Shown: positions 23,811 to 37,568 of the stretch, in pieces
Layout of the letters: every line of letters starts with the position of its first letter
How positions within the stretch are numbered: the stretch's first letter is position 1
NCBI RefSeq assembly: GCF_021155765.1
Contig: NC_060112.1
Location: forward strand, 12,152,001 to 12,216,000
From: Diprion similis
Taxonomy: Eukaryota > Arthropoda > Insecta > Hymenoptera > Diprionidae
DNA: 64,000 nt
Reading direction: 5' to 3'
Notes under the pieces: generated by a model
What the model was told of the DNA's origin: nothing
Seen by the model: the letters and a program-made list of their open reading frames with translations, nothing else
The model's database searches: none
Position numbers and translations under genes: made by a program

Positions 23811-26800
23811 ATGTTTGGACAACCTGGTAATACTTCATTCGGTAAGTACCAATAAATTTTTTGTTCCTTATTTAAATGCTTATTAGTGCATTTGGGTGCT
23901 TTTAATGAAATACTAAATTACTTTTATGTCATACCCATCCATTATCCTGTTCTCACTTGAATCGAGGTTAATTGCTAATCAGTTTTCGTTACTTTCGTTA
24001 AATATAAAGTAGTCACTTGGATACCTACCTTTAATTTTTGAAATTATGCAACATGCTTCAGGGCCGCAATAGTGTAATTTAGCATAACGCATTGTAATTT
24101 TCGAGTGACCCATTAGTTTGATTTATATTGATAACTTCAAAACAGAACGTTATTACACGAAAAGTGTCCTAATTAGGCTTTAGTCAAACAACACAATCAA
24201 ATCTTCCTCGTTGCAATGTAAAAAATCATGTACATACATAGTTGATCCAAAGCTCAGACAGTGCACCAGTCATTTAGTTTTACCTGAACAATTGAGTTAA
24301 GTGATAATAAAAAAAAAAATTCAAACCACGTAACATCAACCCTCTTCACTTAGAATGACATTTTTTTTTGCAAGGTTACTAACACCAATACATGATGCAT
24401 TTTCAGAAATGTTCTATAAAACGATATATAAATAATTACCCACCACACAAAAACTGTTGTAACCATTTTTGCATTAGAGCGAACTCACACTGAATCTCTT
24501 GTCGCCAAAGTCAGTCTGCGAAAGTAGTTGCCAATTACCAGCCCTGCACGTCGCTACATAAAAAACGTCTGTGCTGTATTAATCGTCATTTATCGATAAG
24601 AAATAGTTATTTTAACAATCGGAATTTCATGCTTCAATTTTATTCTCAACATGGTATTCTGTTCACTGTTGCCTGCATAAAACGTTACGCTATGATTTGA
24701 TGTCTGTTAATGGTGAGCTGGTACCTTTGTACTTAAAAATTAATAAATATAGGAGGGTTTGGTGCAGGGACCCAGAGTAGCCCATTTAGTCAATCTCCAT
24801 TTGGAAAACCCATCACAACAACGAGTTTTGGTGGTACAGCAGCACCAGTGTTTGGCAGTACCAACAATTCTCTGTTCGGCTCAAAACCTGCGGGAGCGAC
24901 AACAGGCGGACTATTTGGCAACACGGCAGCAACACCTGCCTTTGGACAACCAGCCACCAGTCAGTCGTCATTTGGAGGTAATTTGTCAAAATGAATCATG
25001 TATTATCAATTCTGTTTACTTTATATGAGCAAGAATATTGGTATTGTTATAAACATAGTTGTAGCGAAACTGTTGACGATGTAATATCTGTCATATATTT
25101 ATGCTCTGTTAAAAAAAATAGATAAAACGTTTCAAATTTACTTAATATTATATGATTACATATTATAAATAAAAATTGTACAATTATGCAAAATTTCAGG
25201 ATTCAGTAGCCCAAATACGAATACTGGTCTGTTTGGTAATCAGCAAAATGCAAACACAAGTCTGTTTGGAGCAAGCAATCCTACCCCTGCTTTTGGTCAA
25301 GGAACAAAACCAGCAGGGTTTGGCTTTGGGAGTTCGGCTGGAACAGGTTTATTTGGACAAACACAGCAACCTGCCCAACAAACTGCACCGTCCCTTTTTG
25401 CACCATCCAATACAGCTGCAAATACCAGCTTATTTGGAGCTACAACTGGTAAATTAAACCAATGCTGATAAAAGTATTTCATTTGAGTATTCATAAAATC
25501 TTGTCAATCCTATTTCTTTGTACAGGATTTGCTGGAAATAATACTGCAGGTGGGATGACTGGTACAGTGGTGAAATTTAACCCTGTTACTGGTAATGATA
25601 CAATGATAAAAAATGGTGTTACCCAAACCATGTCAACTCGACACTATTGCATTACCTGTATGAAGGAATACGAAGGAAAATCTCTGGAGGAACTGCGTTT
25701 GGAAGACTACACCGCAGGTCGTAAGGGACAAGTTCAAGGTAAGCGTTTCCTCGTCTAAACTAGTATAAACCTTAGCAAAAGGCAATGCTGACAACAAGTT
25801 CTCAATAACTTTTCAATAACTTACCAGTATCTGGTACTTGAGGTGATAACCTGGCTATAAATTTTTCCCAATACAGACTTGTGCTTTATTTTTCAATTCT
25901 TCAGTGGCCAGACAGCAAAAAAATAAATTTGCCACCGACAAATACGAGTTTGAGTAACCGAATCGAACTGTATTTGATCATATACTGAGAAAAAATACAT
26001 CAAGATTCTCTAAAAGATGGCCTATATATGGTTCATACTGTCCATCCAAATTGGAGTTGAAGGAAAGATAAACATTCGTCTTTGTGAAATATAAATCCCG
26101 AAAGAAAATAGTAAATAGTAATATTAAGATCTTTGGAGACTAAATATTGACATCTTTCATTAAATTTCACGATCCATTTAGCATTTTGATTACAGCGAAG
26201 CCTGGTTTATGCATGTCCCAATTATAAATTTTTCTTACTTGTATATTTAATCACTTTGGTTTCAGTAGTTTATGCTTATCCGAATCTTGCAAAAAAATCT
26301 CATTTGCACGTCACTCATTTGTATGTTTTTCCCGATTATATGTCACTTATTCCGGTTACCATATACAATATTCAGTCAGATGTGCAGCCATCTAATAATG
26401 CATCTGCATTCAAATTTTTCAGTAATGATGCCAATCTTATCGCAATTTTCGAAATTCTATTTGAGAAGTGCTTCGATTTTATGCAATAATAATAATACTG
26501 TTCTCCACTTAGGAACACAAACCACCGGACTGTTTGGGTCAGCAGCCCAACCTTCACTATTTTCTAACACAGGTGTTAACACAAGTACAGCTAGTACAGG
26601 TAAGGTTACTTTTTGCGTTTTTCTAAATTTAGGCTTCCGTAGTCGTCGAGTCTTAGAATTTTTATTACTGAGTATTCAAATACGTCAAATTGATCAATGC
26701 AATTTATAGTTTTAAGCAGATGAGTAACTTATAAAAGTTGCAGTGCCGTTTCTCCGTATGTTGTGCCCTGAGCTAACAATAATGCGGATTAGGGTATTTG

Positions 26801-29800
26801 AAAGTTGATTCATCGAAGTTTAGAAATTATCTGATTAAATATAATTTCGATTCCAACTCACGATAAAAACTTTTTAGGTTTTGGGGCAACAACAACTGGT
26901 TTTGGAGGAACAAGTCAGCCCACAGCAAACACTGGATTATTTGGAAAACCGATAGCAGGTTTTGGAGCTACAGCCACCACAAGTAGTGCTTTTCCTTTCA
27001 ACTCAACTACAACTACGTCTAATCCATTTGGTGCAAATGCACAAGCTAAACCCTTTGGGGGTATGTAAATCCGAATTATACACCGAATCTAAAGTTGACG
27101 TAGATTGAAAGACCAAACTGCATTTCGCCAGTTCCAGGTCATGCATACTAGTAGTGCATTTTGTGGCAGTAGTGCAGTGTTAAGATTCTATATATTAGTT
27201 AATAAATACTTGCAGCTGCAGCTCCTACACCACTTTTTGGCTCTGCCAATACAAGTCAGACAGCTACTACCGGATTTGGTACTAACAATACGACTGCATT
27301 TGGTTCTTTCGGCGCTGTACAACCTAATCAGGTAAAAATTGGTAGCCTTTGTATTGTAATTATGTGGATTATGTATACCTCAGTGAGACACAGCAATGAC
27401 ATTTGCACACTTTTTCACACTATGTATTGGTCAAGTTGTAAGAAATATTCAAGACCCATGGAACCCGAGCAAAGGATAACATAGTTGGACCAAAACCTAA
27501 TTTATGCCCATTATCACAATCCCCACTTGGTTTTGAAGATGAATTCATCCAATTCAAGTTTTACATTGAAAATTTCATACAGAATATCCTTAATTTCTCG
27601 AGAAAAACTTGAAGCTTCTTATAATAATGATTGTTGTCTCTTTTTTCCTATTCTAAGTAGTTCTTTAAATTGAGTAATAAAAAAGACATTGCTCGGGTGC
27701 ACACTGGGCACAGTATTTCTGCACATAAGTGGCACAAGTTTGGCCATGTAAAATTGGTCCAATCCGTATATTTAGCTACAAAAAATAAATATTCAAAGTT
27801 TCTGCAATTGATCACTTTAAATTTTTCCAATTTTCAGAGTATTGGACTCTTCAATCAAAATAAACCTGCCTTCAATATGCCTGCATCCACAGCTAGTACC
27901 GGCTTTGGCGGATTTGGACAAAATACTGCGACAAATACTAGTGGGGGTTTATTTGGTGTAAAACCAACTGGTACAACAGCCTTTGGCACTGCGCCTTCAT
28001 TTGGTGCTACTCCTGCTCCAGCTTTTGGAACTGGTACAGGTTTTGGTCCAACACAAAATACAGGAACATCATTATTTAACTCATCCTTCAAACCTGCAGG
28101 ACAACCTGGATTCTCATTTGGTGCTACGCCTTCGACATCTACTGGACTTGGTAAGCAAGTTTAATTTCAAGTTTATATCCGAGTCTAGGAATGGGCCAAA
28201 AAGACTACTAAAGACTCATTTGCTCGCTGGCATTCAAAAAAATATGTCTCACATTCAATTCAATTTATGATGATGTTGCATAGGAGTCAGTTCTGGTCTG
28301 AATCTTGGTACTGGGTCTTTACTCTTCGGACAACCAAAACCTGGCGGTCTCTTTAGTACTCCAGGAACCAATACAAACTTCAACACTACTAGCAACTTTG
28401 GACTAGGGAGTAATTTTGGAGCGAACAACAATACTATGGGGTCTGGATTGGGGATGATGGGAGGAGGGTTTGTACAATTTTTACCTAATTCACGGTACAC
28501 TTCCTTTCGTAACTATGATCTATTCGAAATAACAATGTTGATGACAAAATAAACTGAGTTTTATAGTATTAGTTTTTTATTTAAAACTCTTGATTAGCAT
28601 GAAGACTGAGAAAAAAGATGGCTTTTTTTTCAGAATGGGCGTCAATCCAGCACAACAAAATTCTGGAGCTAATCAAGTCCATCAACAAATATTAGCATTG
28701 GTCTCAGCACCATTTGGCGATTCGCCGTTACTCAAAAACTTACTACCGGTATGAAATAAGTACTTTTTGCTCCAGTGCAAATGAATTTTTTCAAATTCAG
28801 TGTGGAAAATAACATCTTTTTATTATCATTTTCCAGGCCTCGGGTAAAACAGAAGACCTTTTAAAGCCGACAAATGCAACCACTCGAGCTTTGAACAGTC
28901 CACAGTATAAGATAACTACTAACAATAGTTCCCCTAAAGTAAAGGCAAGAGCTGTAACGAACGCTCAACTCTCTAAGGTGAGAACATGAGTTACTTTTAT
29001 ATAATTTAACATAATATAGAACCAAATTTATTACCGATCTCGTGAATATATTTGAAACTTGATTATTTACTACAAAACTTATTGTTCTTTGTACTACCAT
29101 GTTATTAGAAATCACTATTCGAAGGCTTAGAAGAAGAAGATCCAGCATTACAAGAAGCTTTTCAACCTCGAGCTAATGCAAAACGGCTTGTATTGCGTCC
29201 AAAACGTATAAGTACTGCCGACACGCAATCGCCAGATCGAGTTATAACTTCGCCCACCGTTACAGACTCAGTAAGGGTGAAGAGAGATGCGTTAGAAAGT
29301 GGGAGTAAAGAAAATCATCAGCAAGATGATATTCGGCGTCCTGATGACAGAAGATCTTCTACATCATGGTGGGTGAACCGAATAACACATTGCGTAATAT
29401 AATCTATAAATAGATATCTTTGGTTGCTATACGTCCCGTAAAGATTGCTCTAAAATAGTTTCCAATAATTTTGTACGACTCTTATGTTACTCTCAACTTC
29501 ATTTGACCCCCCTTCATCATCCAATATTTTCTTCGTCTCAGAATCAGTAAAATACATCACCAGAGAAAACAACTATGTCTATGAATGGTTCCTATTAAGA
29601 TTCCTAATAACCTCTGTTACATTATATCGTTGTAGGTTGAAATCAAGTTTACAAAGGCCGTCAAAATTACCAGAAGATGAATTTGAAGGACAGCCAATGC
29701 TATTCCGAGGATCAGATATCCTAGAAGAAGGTCTTGATAACACTGTTGCAGAGTTGAGGCCTCAAAACAAACCTCAAAGCTTACCTCAATCACCAAGGTT

Positions 29801-32800
29801 ACTTTCAGCTGGCGACTCAGCTGTAAATTCTCCATCCAACATCGACAGGAGCACATTGAACTCTTCGAACAGCTCCGGTATGCACAAAGTCATTTCGTAA
29901 CTTGATACATTCAGGTGAGTGCCCTTTTCGGCTTGTGTAAATTTATTCCGTTTTTCTATATTGCTGCAGATACAAGTGATGAACAAGATGAAACTGCAGC
30001 CATTTCCCAAACAGAGCAGGAACCAAATGCAGCTTGCATTACATTGCGGCGTGCTGGTTATTATACAATCCCACCACTTGACAAACTTGAAGAATATGTT
30101 TGCGGAGATACTTGTGTCGTGCCTAATTTCACAGTGGGTCGTAAAGGATACGGCAATGTCTATTTCCCAGACCTGATTGACATTTACGGCCTAAATCTAG
30201 ATGAAATCGGTGAGTTCAGACAGGTTCTCACTCACTTTATTTGTTTTATCCTGGTCTATGGAGTAATAATAATAGGGTTTTACACATTCAAGTTCACTTT
30301 CGAAACAAGGAAGTTATTATTTACCCTGACGATGATCAGAAGCCACCTATGGGCCAAGGATTGAATCGTAGAGCACAAGTAACCCTCGATCGTGTCTGGC
30401 CACACGATAAGACTCTTCATGAACCTATAACCGACCCTGAACGTTTATTGGCTATGAATTACGAAGGAAAACTTCGCAGAGTTTCAGCAAAACACGATAC
30501 CAGATTTCTAGAATATCGTCCAGAAACTGGGTCATGGGTTTTTAAGGTAATGCACAAATTGGAAAATCTATATTAAAAAATTTTATGATATTAAACAAAA
30601 ATTATTCTTTTTCATATTATAAAATTTTTCTGGAACATGGCATAAGTTGTGAGAATTGAGTTACATGTAAAAAAAAACGAAGTAATTTATTCTAGTTGAG
30701 CACAATGTTACTTCATTGCTTTAGGTCGATCACTTCTCGAAATATGGGCTCAGTGATTCCGATGAAGAAGATGAAGATATTCCCGCAAATGCTGATCTTA
30801 AGAAGCTTAAAGCTATCACGAAACCAAAAGTAAATGCAACAGGACCAGTCGATAAGCAACTAGTTCCTCCAGTAACCGATGCAAGACTACAAAAAAAGGT
30901 TCGTTGATTGAATTTTTGAACCTTGAATTGAATTTAAACAAAATTTATTTTACAGTACAGCTTCCTTAAACTCACGAGTCAGGAGGCTCAAGATTCGACC
31001 CTGAGTTTTCAATCAGATACTCTAAATGATACTGACCTGACAATGAATGAATTTTATTCGAGTGAGTTAATGAAATCGTTATTCGTCATTGACAAATAAG
31101 GTACTATTTTAAAAATATTACCGTTTGGTATTTGTCTACAGATGATCAGGAGAAGGATCGATCATTAGCACTCAGTCCATCTGCCATTTTTGCACACGTC
31201 AGAGGAACAGATAGCCACAAACTTCAATTAATGAAGGCCAGTTTTTTTGATACAGATGACGAAGATATTGATGATGGTATGCATGCTAGAGACGAATAAT
31301 ATTTTTTTTTAATTCTGAATCATGAGAATAATACTGCATTTTGTAAATCTTAATGAAATAATCTATACGTAGATAATACTAATTTTGTATATGCAATAGA
31401 AATAAATAGAAAAATATCATGGAATAATGCCAAAAATCCACTCCTTTCTAGTATAAACCATAAAATACTTCAAATTTAAAACAGTGGTATTTAATATTTT
31501 TTTCACACAATGAAATACGGCCCAATCGATTTATTACCTATTGATTTTTTAGGCACCTACAAGGCCCAATTAAACTTCCCTGCAAAAAGTTCAACAAAAA
31601 TAATTCCAAGCACAGAAACCATGGAGGCGATGGAAGATGATCAAATGGTTCCTTCCGGCCACATACCTACATTAAGATCGAATTTCACTATGCAGCAAGA
31701 CAATTCATTTCTGGCTAAAGAGCCTCGAATTGCGAAAGGTCCGTATTGAATTAAACCATGTGCAGTAAGTCATTGGAACAGTAAATCGATTTTCCTTCAA
31801 TGTCCACAACATGGTTTCACTGTTTAGACAATACTAATGTGCAATTGATATCAACAGACAAAAAACTTGCAGAGGTAACTGACATTTCTCATGTAAAAAC
31901 TTCAGGACTAATAATGCAAGCTTTCCCTCCTCCCATTGTGAAGCCAGTCACAGTTGTCCTTCAATTCTCTTCAGAAGTTTTACCACTCAAGGAATCTTTT
32001 GTTGGAAAATTAAATGCTCGTTGTGTAGCTGATGCTGGTGAGTACTTACAAAATTATTAAATTTCAAATCCAGTCGTAATCGAATGCGCTTTTTGGCGTG
32101 TAATTGTGTTGAACAATTATATTCGATGCAGTTAATTCATCCAAAAACTTGGATGTTTCCCGAAATTATTTCTTGCTCTTTAATTATTGCTGTCATTTGC
32201 TCTGAAAATCGTGTGTCATTTTTTGTGCTAGGTATCCAAATGGGTCGTTCTTTTCGGGTAGGCTGGGGACCCGATTTGACACTAGTTTCTCTAAGTACAC
32301 AAAAACAGGCTGCAATTGTTCCACTACATGGTAAATTTAGTGATCTTGGATCCTACGTGTCAGGCCGTTTATTTAATGATACAACGTCAAGCATCGTACA
32401 AAGATTGCAGATTGTCGGAGGTGGCGGCTGTGATGCGGAACACATTGAAACTTTCAAGGTATTCTATAAATCTATTAATCAACAATTGGATAAATTAACA
32501 ACTCTGTGATACAACAAACCGAATAGATTGTATCAGAAAAATTTTAACATTAGATTACGCCTGCGGTAATGTACACTTCATTGATAATGTATAATTTCGA
32601 ATCAGGAAAGTATAGTTGGACACCTTCGTATACAACTGAACCATTGTATTCTTGGTCATGAGGGAGATTGCCCAGTAGTAGGTGCTGGTGCAGGACCAGC
32701 AACGTTGCATGCTCATTGCAGTCTTGCTCAAGAATTGGCTGATTTGCCAAATTCAGATCCTTTGGCATCTTACACAAGTCATGTGTGGAATCTGGGTGTG

Positions 32801-35800
32801 GCACTTTGGGGAAATTTGCCAGATATACAATCAGAAAGTGGTAAGTCCTCATAGTGTTTGATACATTTTCTGACATATTTTCAGAGCTTAAACCATTGTA
32901 AACATGTTTATTTAAGAAGCATATTTATACACAGATGAAACGAAACACCAGAATGTGATGGTGAGGCGAGAAGCACTCAGTGAATGGCTAGAGAATGTGA
33001 TAACGGAAACAGTACTAAAAGAAACACCAGAAGACGATCCATTTGATAAAACAATCCTGTCACTGCTTTCAGGTAAATTTCATTGATACTAGTCAACATA
33101 TGTCATTTCTACTAAATGCTAACTACATTTATGGTACTAGCTATTGTGCATTTTCATATTCTTTCGCAGTACGAATTTTTATGTGAAATTATAACGAATG
33201 ATTGATATCCCTTTGCAATAGCACACAAACTCGAAGATGCTTGTAAAATCGCACGAGAAGTGGGTGATCACTGTTTGGCACTTCTGATGGCCCAACTTGG
33301 AGGGCCACCGAGTGTAAGAGAACTGATCAAGCAACAACTAGCTATGTGGCAATACACTGAAGTCGATACAGAGCTTTCGCCCGATAAACTGAAGCTATTC
33401 ATGCTTGTAGCTGGAGAACCTCTTATTTCTGTAAAAAATGGATATGTCAATGCTTGCGAAGATCTAGGATGGAAGCAAGCATTAGGCTTTCATTTGTGGT
33501 AATAGTCTACAGCAATTACTCTTTGACTTTTCTATTTTTAATGGATAGATGCGTAACACTACTGTTTATAAATTCAATTCAATTGTAACTGGCAGTATAA
33601 AATTCAAAAGTATAATCGAATGATGACTTCATGTGCTTAGGTACGTGTGTCCTCCTACTGCATCTGTCACCGACGCAGTGAGTCTTTATGAATCTGCTTT
33701 TGATGCATCTGAAACTGAGTCTTATGCTTCGGCGCCAAGCCCAGAGTACCAAGAGGAGGATTACGAGGCTGAAATAAGTAGTGGAAAAAAAGTGCGAGAC
33801 CTGTGCTTCCACTTACTAAAATTGTACTGCTCCGGTAACCATCCGCTTGAAAAGATACTGAATCCGTTAACTCACACGGCAGATCCACTAGATTACAGAC
33901 TAAGGTAAGCTTGAACACTTAGCACATTTCACTTTCCAAACTGTATTTGGACTAGTATTGACTAATGAACCATAATTTCCAATTAGCAATTACGGGAGAA
34001 ATCTCTATTCACAGCTAATATAGCTACTAATGTCACGAATGTCACTAGCATTTGTATAAAAAAATATTTGCAATCCGTTACTCATCAAATGAGCTTATCA
34101 TAAGTACTCGAAATTTAGTAACCCTTTGAGTCTGGAAAGTCATGAAAGAAATCGTCTATACTGTATAACTGATAGCGCTTTCGAGTTTTTAGCTATTTAA
34201 TCCAACTGAACAGTGGTACTTTACTCGTATCTTTCTTGATGCAAATCCATCTGTATTATTCACGTACTTATATTATTGAAATTGTATGTATTCTAAACAA
34301 CCAACCAAATAGGAATTCATGATTGACTGGAAAAAATGATAAAATAATGACTCAGGTTTACTTTTTCTGAATCAAAAAATGACAACTATGTTGATTCATC
34401 ATAAGTATTTACAAATTAATCAATGTACATTTCAGCTGGTTGATACAACAAGTACTTGTCGCGCTTGGTTATTCTCATTTATCTTTGCACGTTGCTGCAT
34501 TAACACACATTAACTTTGCTGCCCAATTGGAAACGTATGGGCTTTGGCATTGGGCTATATTCGTTGTGCTACACCTGGAGGATACGGGCAGACGGCGATC
34601 AGCAATAGTTGATCTTCTATCACGTCACGTTGAACTGGATGAAAGGCCAGATTACATGAAACGAGAAGAATTCTTGAGAGAGGAGCTTGGCATACCTTCA
34701 ATGTGGATTAACAAAGCTAAAGCCATAAAAGCTCGAGCAATGAAACGGTAATAACCAACGATCTCATGAAAGAGCAAGTGGTCTGTATGACTAACAAAGT
34801 AATAATTTCAACCTTTTTACAGATATGGCGAAGCTGCTTGGTATCTTATTCATGGTGAACAATGGAATGATGCTCATGAACTTATAATAGAACACCTAGC
34901 TGCTGATGCAATAATAAATGGTAGGTGTCTGTACGAATGGTACATACTATGACTATTCATGACAACATCTCATCAAAAAAGTATCAGCCTCAAGGTGCAT
35001 CCCTAAATTATCATGCCACTGGAAGTGTGAATAATCCAGTTTCTTTTTTAGTACTGATACGTTGTTTTTAATAGATGAGTATTCGATCACATATACTTCC
35101 AACTTTTATGTCTATTGATAGAAGTAACTCCATTATATTACAGAAAACCTGGAATATTTGAATTCGTTGTTAAGCCCGTTAGTACCAACTGAATGCAGCA
35201 GTACGATAAATGGATGGGCACACCGTGGTCAACTACTTTGGGATTATATGTTAATCAATGAAGAAATCGAAGCATTGCTAGCTGGAAACTCAGACAGGAC
35301 CAGCATTGGATACAAACTTGAATTATTGCAGCCACAATTGAGTCTTTTGTGTGCAAAAATAAATCAATTTCCTTGCCCAACGGCCAAGCATAGGTATAAC
35401 CAGAATTACAATAATTTTTATTATTTTTGCCAGTGAATTCAGCTTAATTTTATCCGTTGCCACAATTGGTTTCTGAGAAAACGCTTTTATAGATTGACTA
35501 ACTGTCTATCTAGTTGACGAATTGGAGACCAAGTAAATTGCAATACACCTTTTTACTGAACTTTGAAGTGTGAGAGTAGTATATAAGATACCAGTAGTCA
35601 TATGTTATGTTGATGAAAGTTTAACTAGGATCATAATTTTGAAAAAATTTTCTTGACTGCTGTTGAGAATGGGAAGGATAAGAAATCATGGGTGTTCGTT
35701 GCTTGTACTCCTCTTCTGCAGAACTGAGGATGGCTGGCCATGCACCTTCGAAACATCTTAGATTAAATTTTCATTGATGCAAATTGACCGGAACACTCAT

Positions 35801-36054
35801 GATTTCTTATCCTTCCCTAGGATCGTATTGTGAATAAAATATGGTATTTTGATTCCAGGTTATGCCAAGCAGAGATTGCAAAAAGAACCGCACATTTGGC
35901 CAGAAGCTTGGTATTATTACAATCAAACGGGAAAAATTCAACTTCCAAGATTCTAGCACATTTGGTTACACAGTTACCCCTACCGGAAGACTATGCTCAG
36001 CAAGAGCTACGTCACATTGTAAATTTGTATGTTAATGAGATAGGAGCCCGTTAG
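23811..36054 (+). CDS. Nup98-96: Nup98-Nup96 nucleoporin precursor
   Basis: Exons: 23811-23841, 24753-24977, 25200-25448, 25526-25738, 26513-26599, 26878-27060, 27216-27331, 27838-28150, 28284-28467, 28634-28748, 28837-28977, 29109-29368, 29636-29877, 29970-30209, 30293-30546, 30725-30898, 30956-31061, 31142-31276, 31553-31738, 31828-32037, 32232-32458, 32606-32840, 32935-33072, 33222-33498, 33641-33904, 34436-34747, 34823-34920, 35144-35393, 35859-36054. The sum is 1886 residues, all phases consistent. The N-terminus is FG/GLFG repeats, interrupted at residues about 175-238 by the Rae1-binding GLEBS motif (VKFNPVTGNDTM ... KEYEGKSLEELRLEDY). The autoproteolytic domain spans about 810-955 (GRKGYGNVYFPD, RPETGSWVFKVDHFS). 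Cleavage is expected between Phe955 and Ser956, giving Nup98 (955 aa) and Nup96 (931 aa). Nup96 continues to an alpha-solenoid and joins the Y-complex scaffold; Nup98 lines the pore and has nucleoplasmic roles. Confidence 0.95.
35671..35817. mobile_element. Small inverted-repeat element in the last Nup98-96 intron
   Basis: The left arm (35671-35697, starting GGGAAGGATAAGAAATCATG) and the right arm (35791-35817) are reverse complements at 26 of 27 positions. They flank about 93 bases of unrelated sequence. The length and ends suggest a MITE or a foldback insertion. No target-site duplication is obvious. Confidence 0.6.
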
Positions 36055-37568
36055 GTTATAAAAATGACGTTTGTATGGTATAGTATGTATATTTTCTTTT
36101 TCAAACCTGTTTAAAGGTAATTTTCCGTTGTATTTAAATAAGGATCCAAGATCGATGTGAAATTAGCTATTTCGTGGTTGAAACTTAGGTAGAACGGTTT
36201 TATTTTCTGGAAAGATCCTGAACTTTCTGGTGTTTCACGTTTTCAGCCAATTTTGTTTTCTCATATGTCTCCGTTTTCTTTCTGTGTTTCACCCGATAAT
36301 TTATGTGTATGTAAAATCAATTTTCCTGACGTTTCTGATCACTCTAAAAATATAAAATGTAGCACTTAATAAGTATAGTGAATCTATTTTCATAAATTTT
36401 CCATTTCAATTTATATTACGACGATTTCACACGTTTCTAAACAGCAAACTGTATCTTGATAGCAGTATAGCATAAACTACAAGCGCTTGAATACGAATAC
36501 CTTGTTCTTACTTGGGTATGATAGATAATCTGATAAAATTAGCTCAACTTTATAATCATGTAAATCTAAGTAAGATTACTGAATCAATAGACGCATTCAA
36601 GGTGTGAAAGAAAACAAACATTCCTCGCTAATTAAACACGTACAATGAACAGATAATTCTTAGTAATTCATCTACTTATAGTGCGACAATGAGCATAGCT
36701 CTATTGTATCTGAAACGAATTAGTCAACTATTCATTTTCTTACATTTAGAAATAGGATTGGCTATTATTTTAATTTCATTTTTTTTCATTATCGTTAAAT
36801 TTTGTGAACCATAGATTTTCCATTCTTTCCCACCTTTCGTGTACCAAAATTTCATGTTTTCATAATCCTAGCATAGATATAACATCATCTTAATTATATT
36901 TTAATTCGTTTTGATAGATTATCATTTTCATTTAAAGTTAACTAGTTATTAAGGTAAATCATAATTGAATTTATAAAATATAAATGTACCTTGCTTTCAA
37001 CATCCCTAGTACTTCAGTATTTCACCAAATTAGTAACCTATGTCAAGGTGAATAGATTATTAAATAACGCGTCCATAACTTTGAATTATAATCGATTGTA
37101 TCAGTTACATTTTTCCGTACTGATATGTATAACAAAATAACTTATCCACCATCTAATGAAATTTAGTAATAATTAGCATCGTAACCTGAAAATCATTTCA
37201 ATTAAGAATACCTGAATTCCGTAATATATGGTAAAAATTGTAACTGACGAATAAACAAGATCATGCACAGTATCCAGTAAGGAATTAATTTTATCAGCGA
37301 AATGATGAAATAATTCAAACTTGAGACAAAATGTATACTTATGATATTTCCACATACCTGCAATTCCTTTAATACTAAAATGTCTAAACTGTAGGATAAG
37401 CTGGTTTACTACTCTCGGTTTCCTATAGAATTTTTAATACTAACTTGTTGTTGCATGCTTGTTAAACAGTCCAGCTTCAGTAACTCGCCACTAATATTTA
37501 ATAAAAATGTTACTAAATAATTGGTAAAAGTACAAATTTGTGTTTCATAGTAAACGTGAATTTATTTC
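36055..37568. other. Convergent 3' flanks of Nup98-96 and PUS10
   Basis: AT-rich, non-coding region between convergent genes. A minus-strand AATAAA at 37561-37566, only three bases past the PUS10 stop, is the best polyadenylation signal for that gene. No clear canonical AATAAA was picked for Nup98-96. No gene is seen inside. Confidence 0.45.

Noticed and set aside
26256-26709. Overlapping plus-strand open frames of up to 145 codons in the Nup98 intron
   Set aside because: Only the last part (exon 26513-26599) is coding, in one frame fixed by phase; the rest reads through intron.
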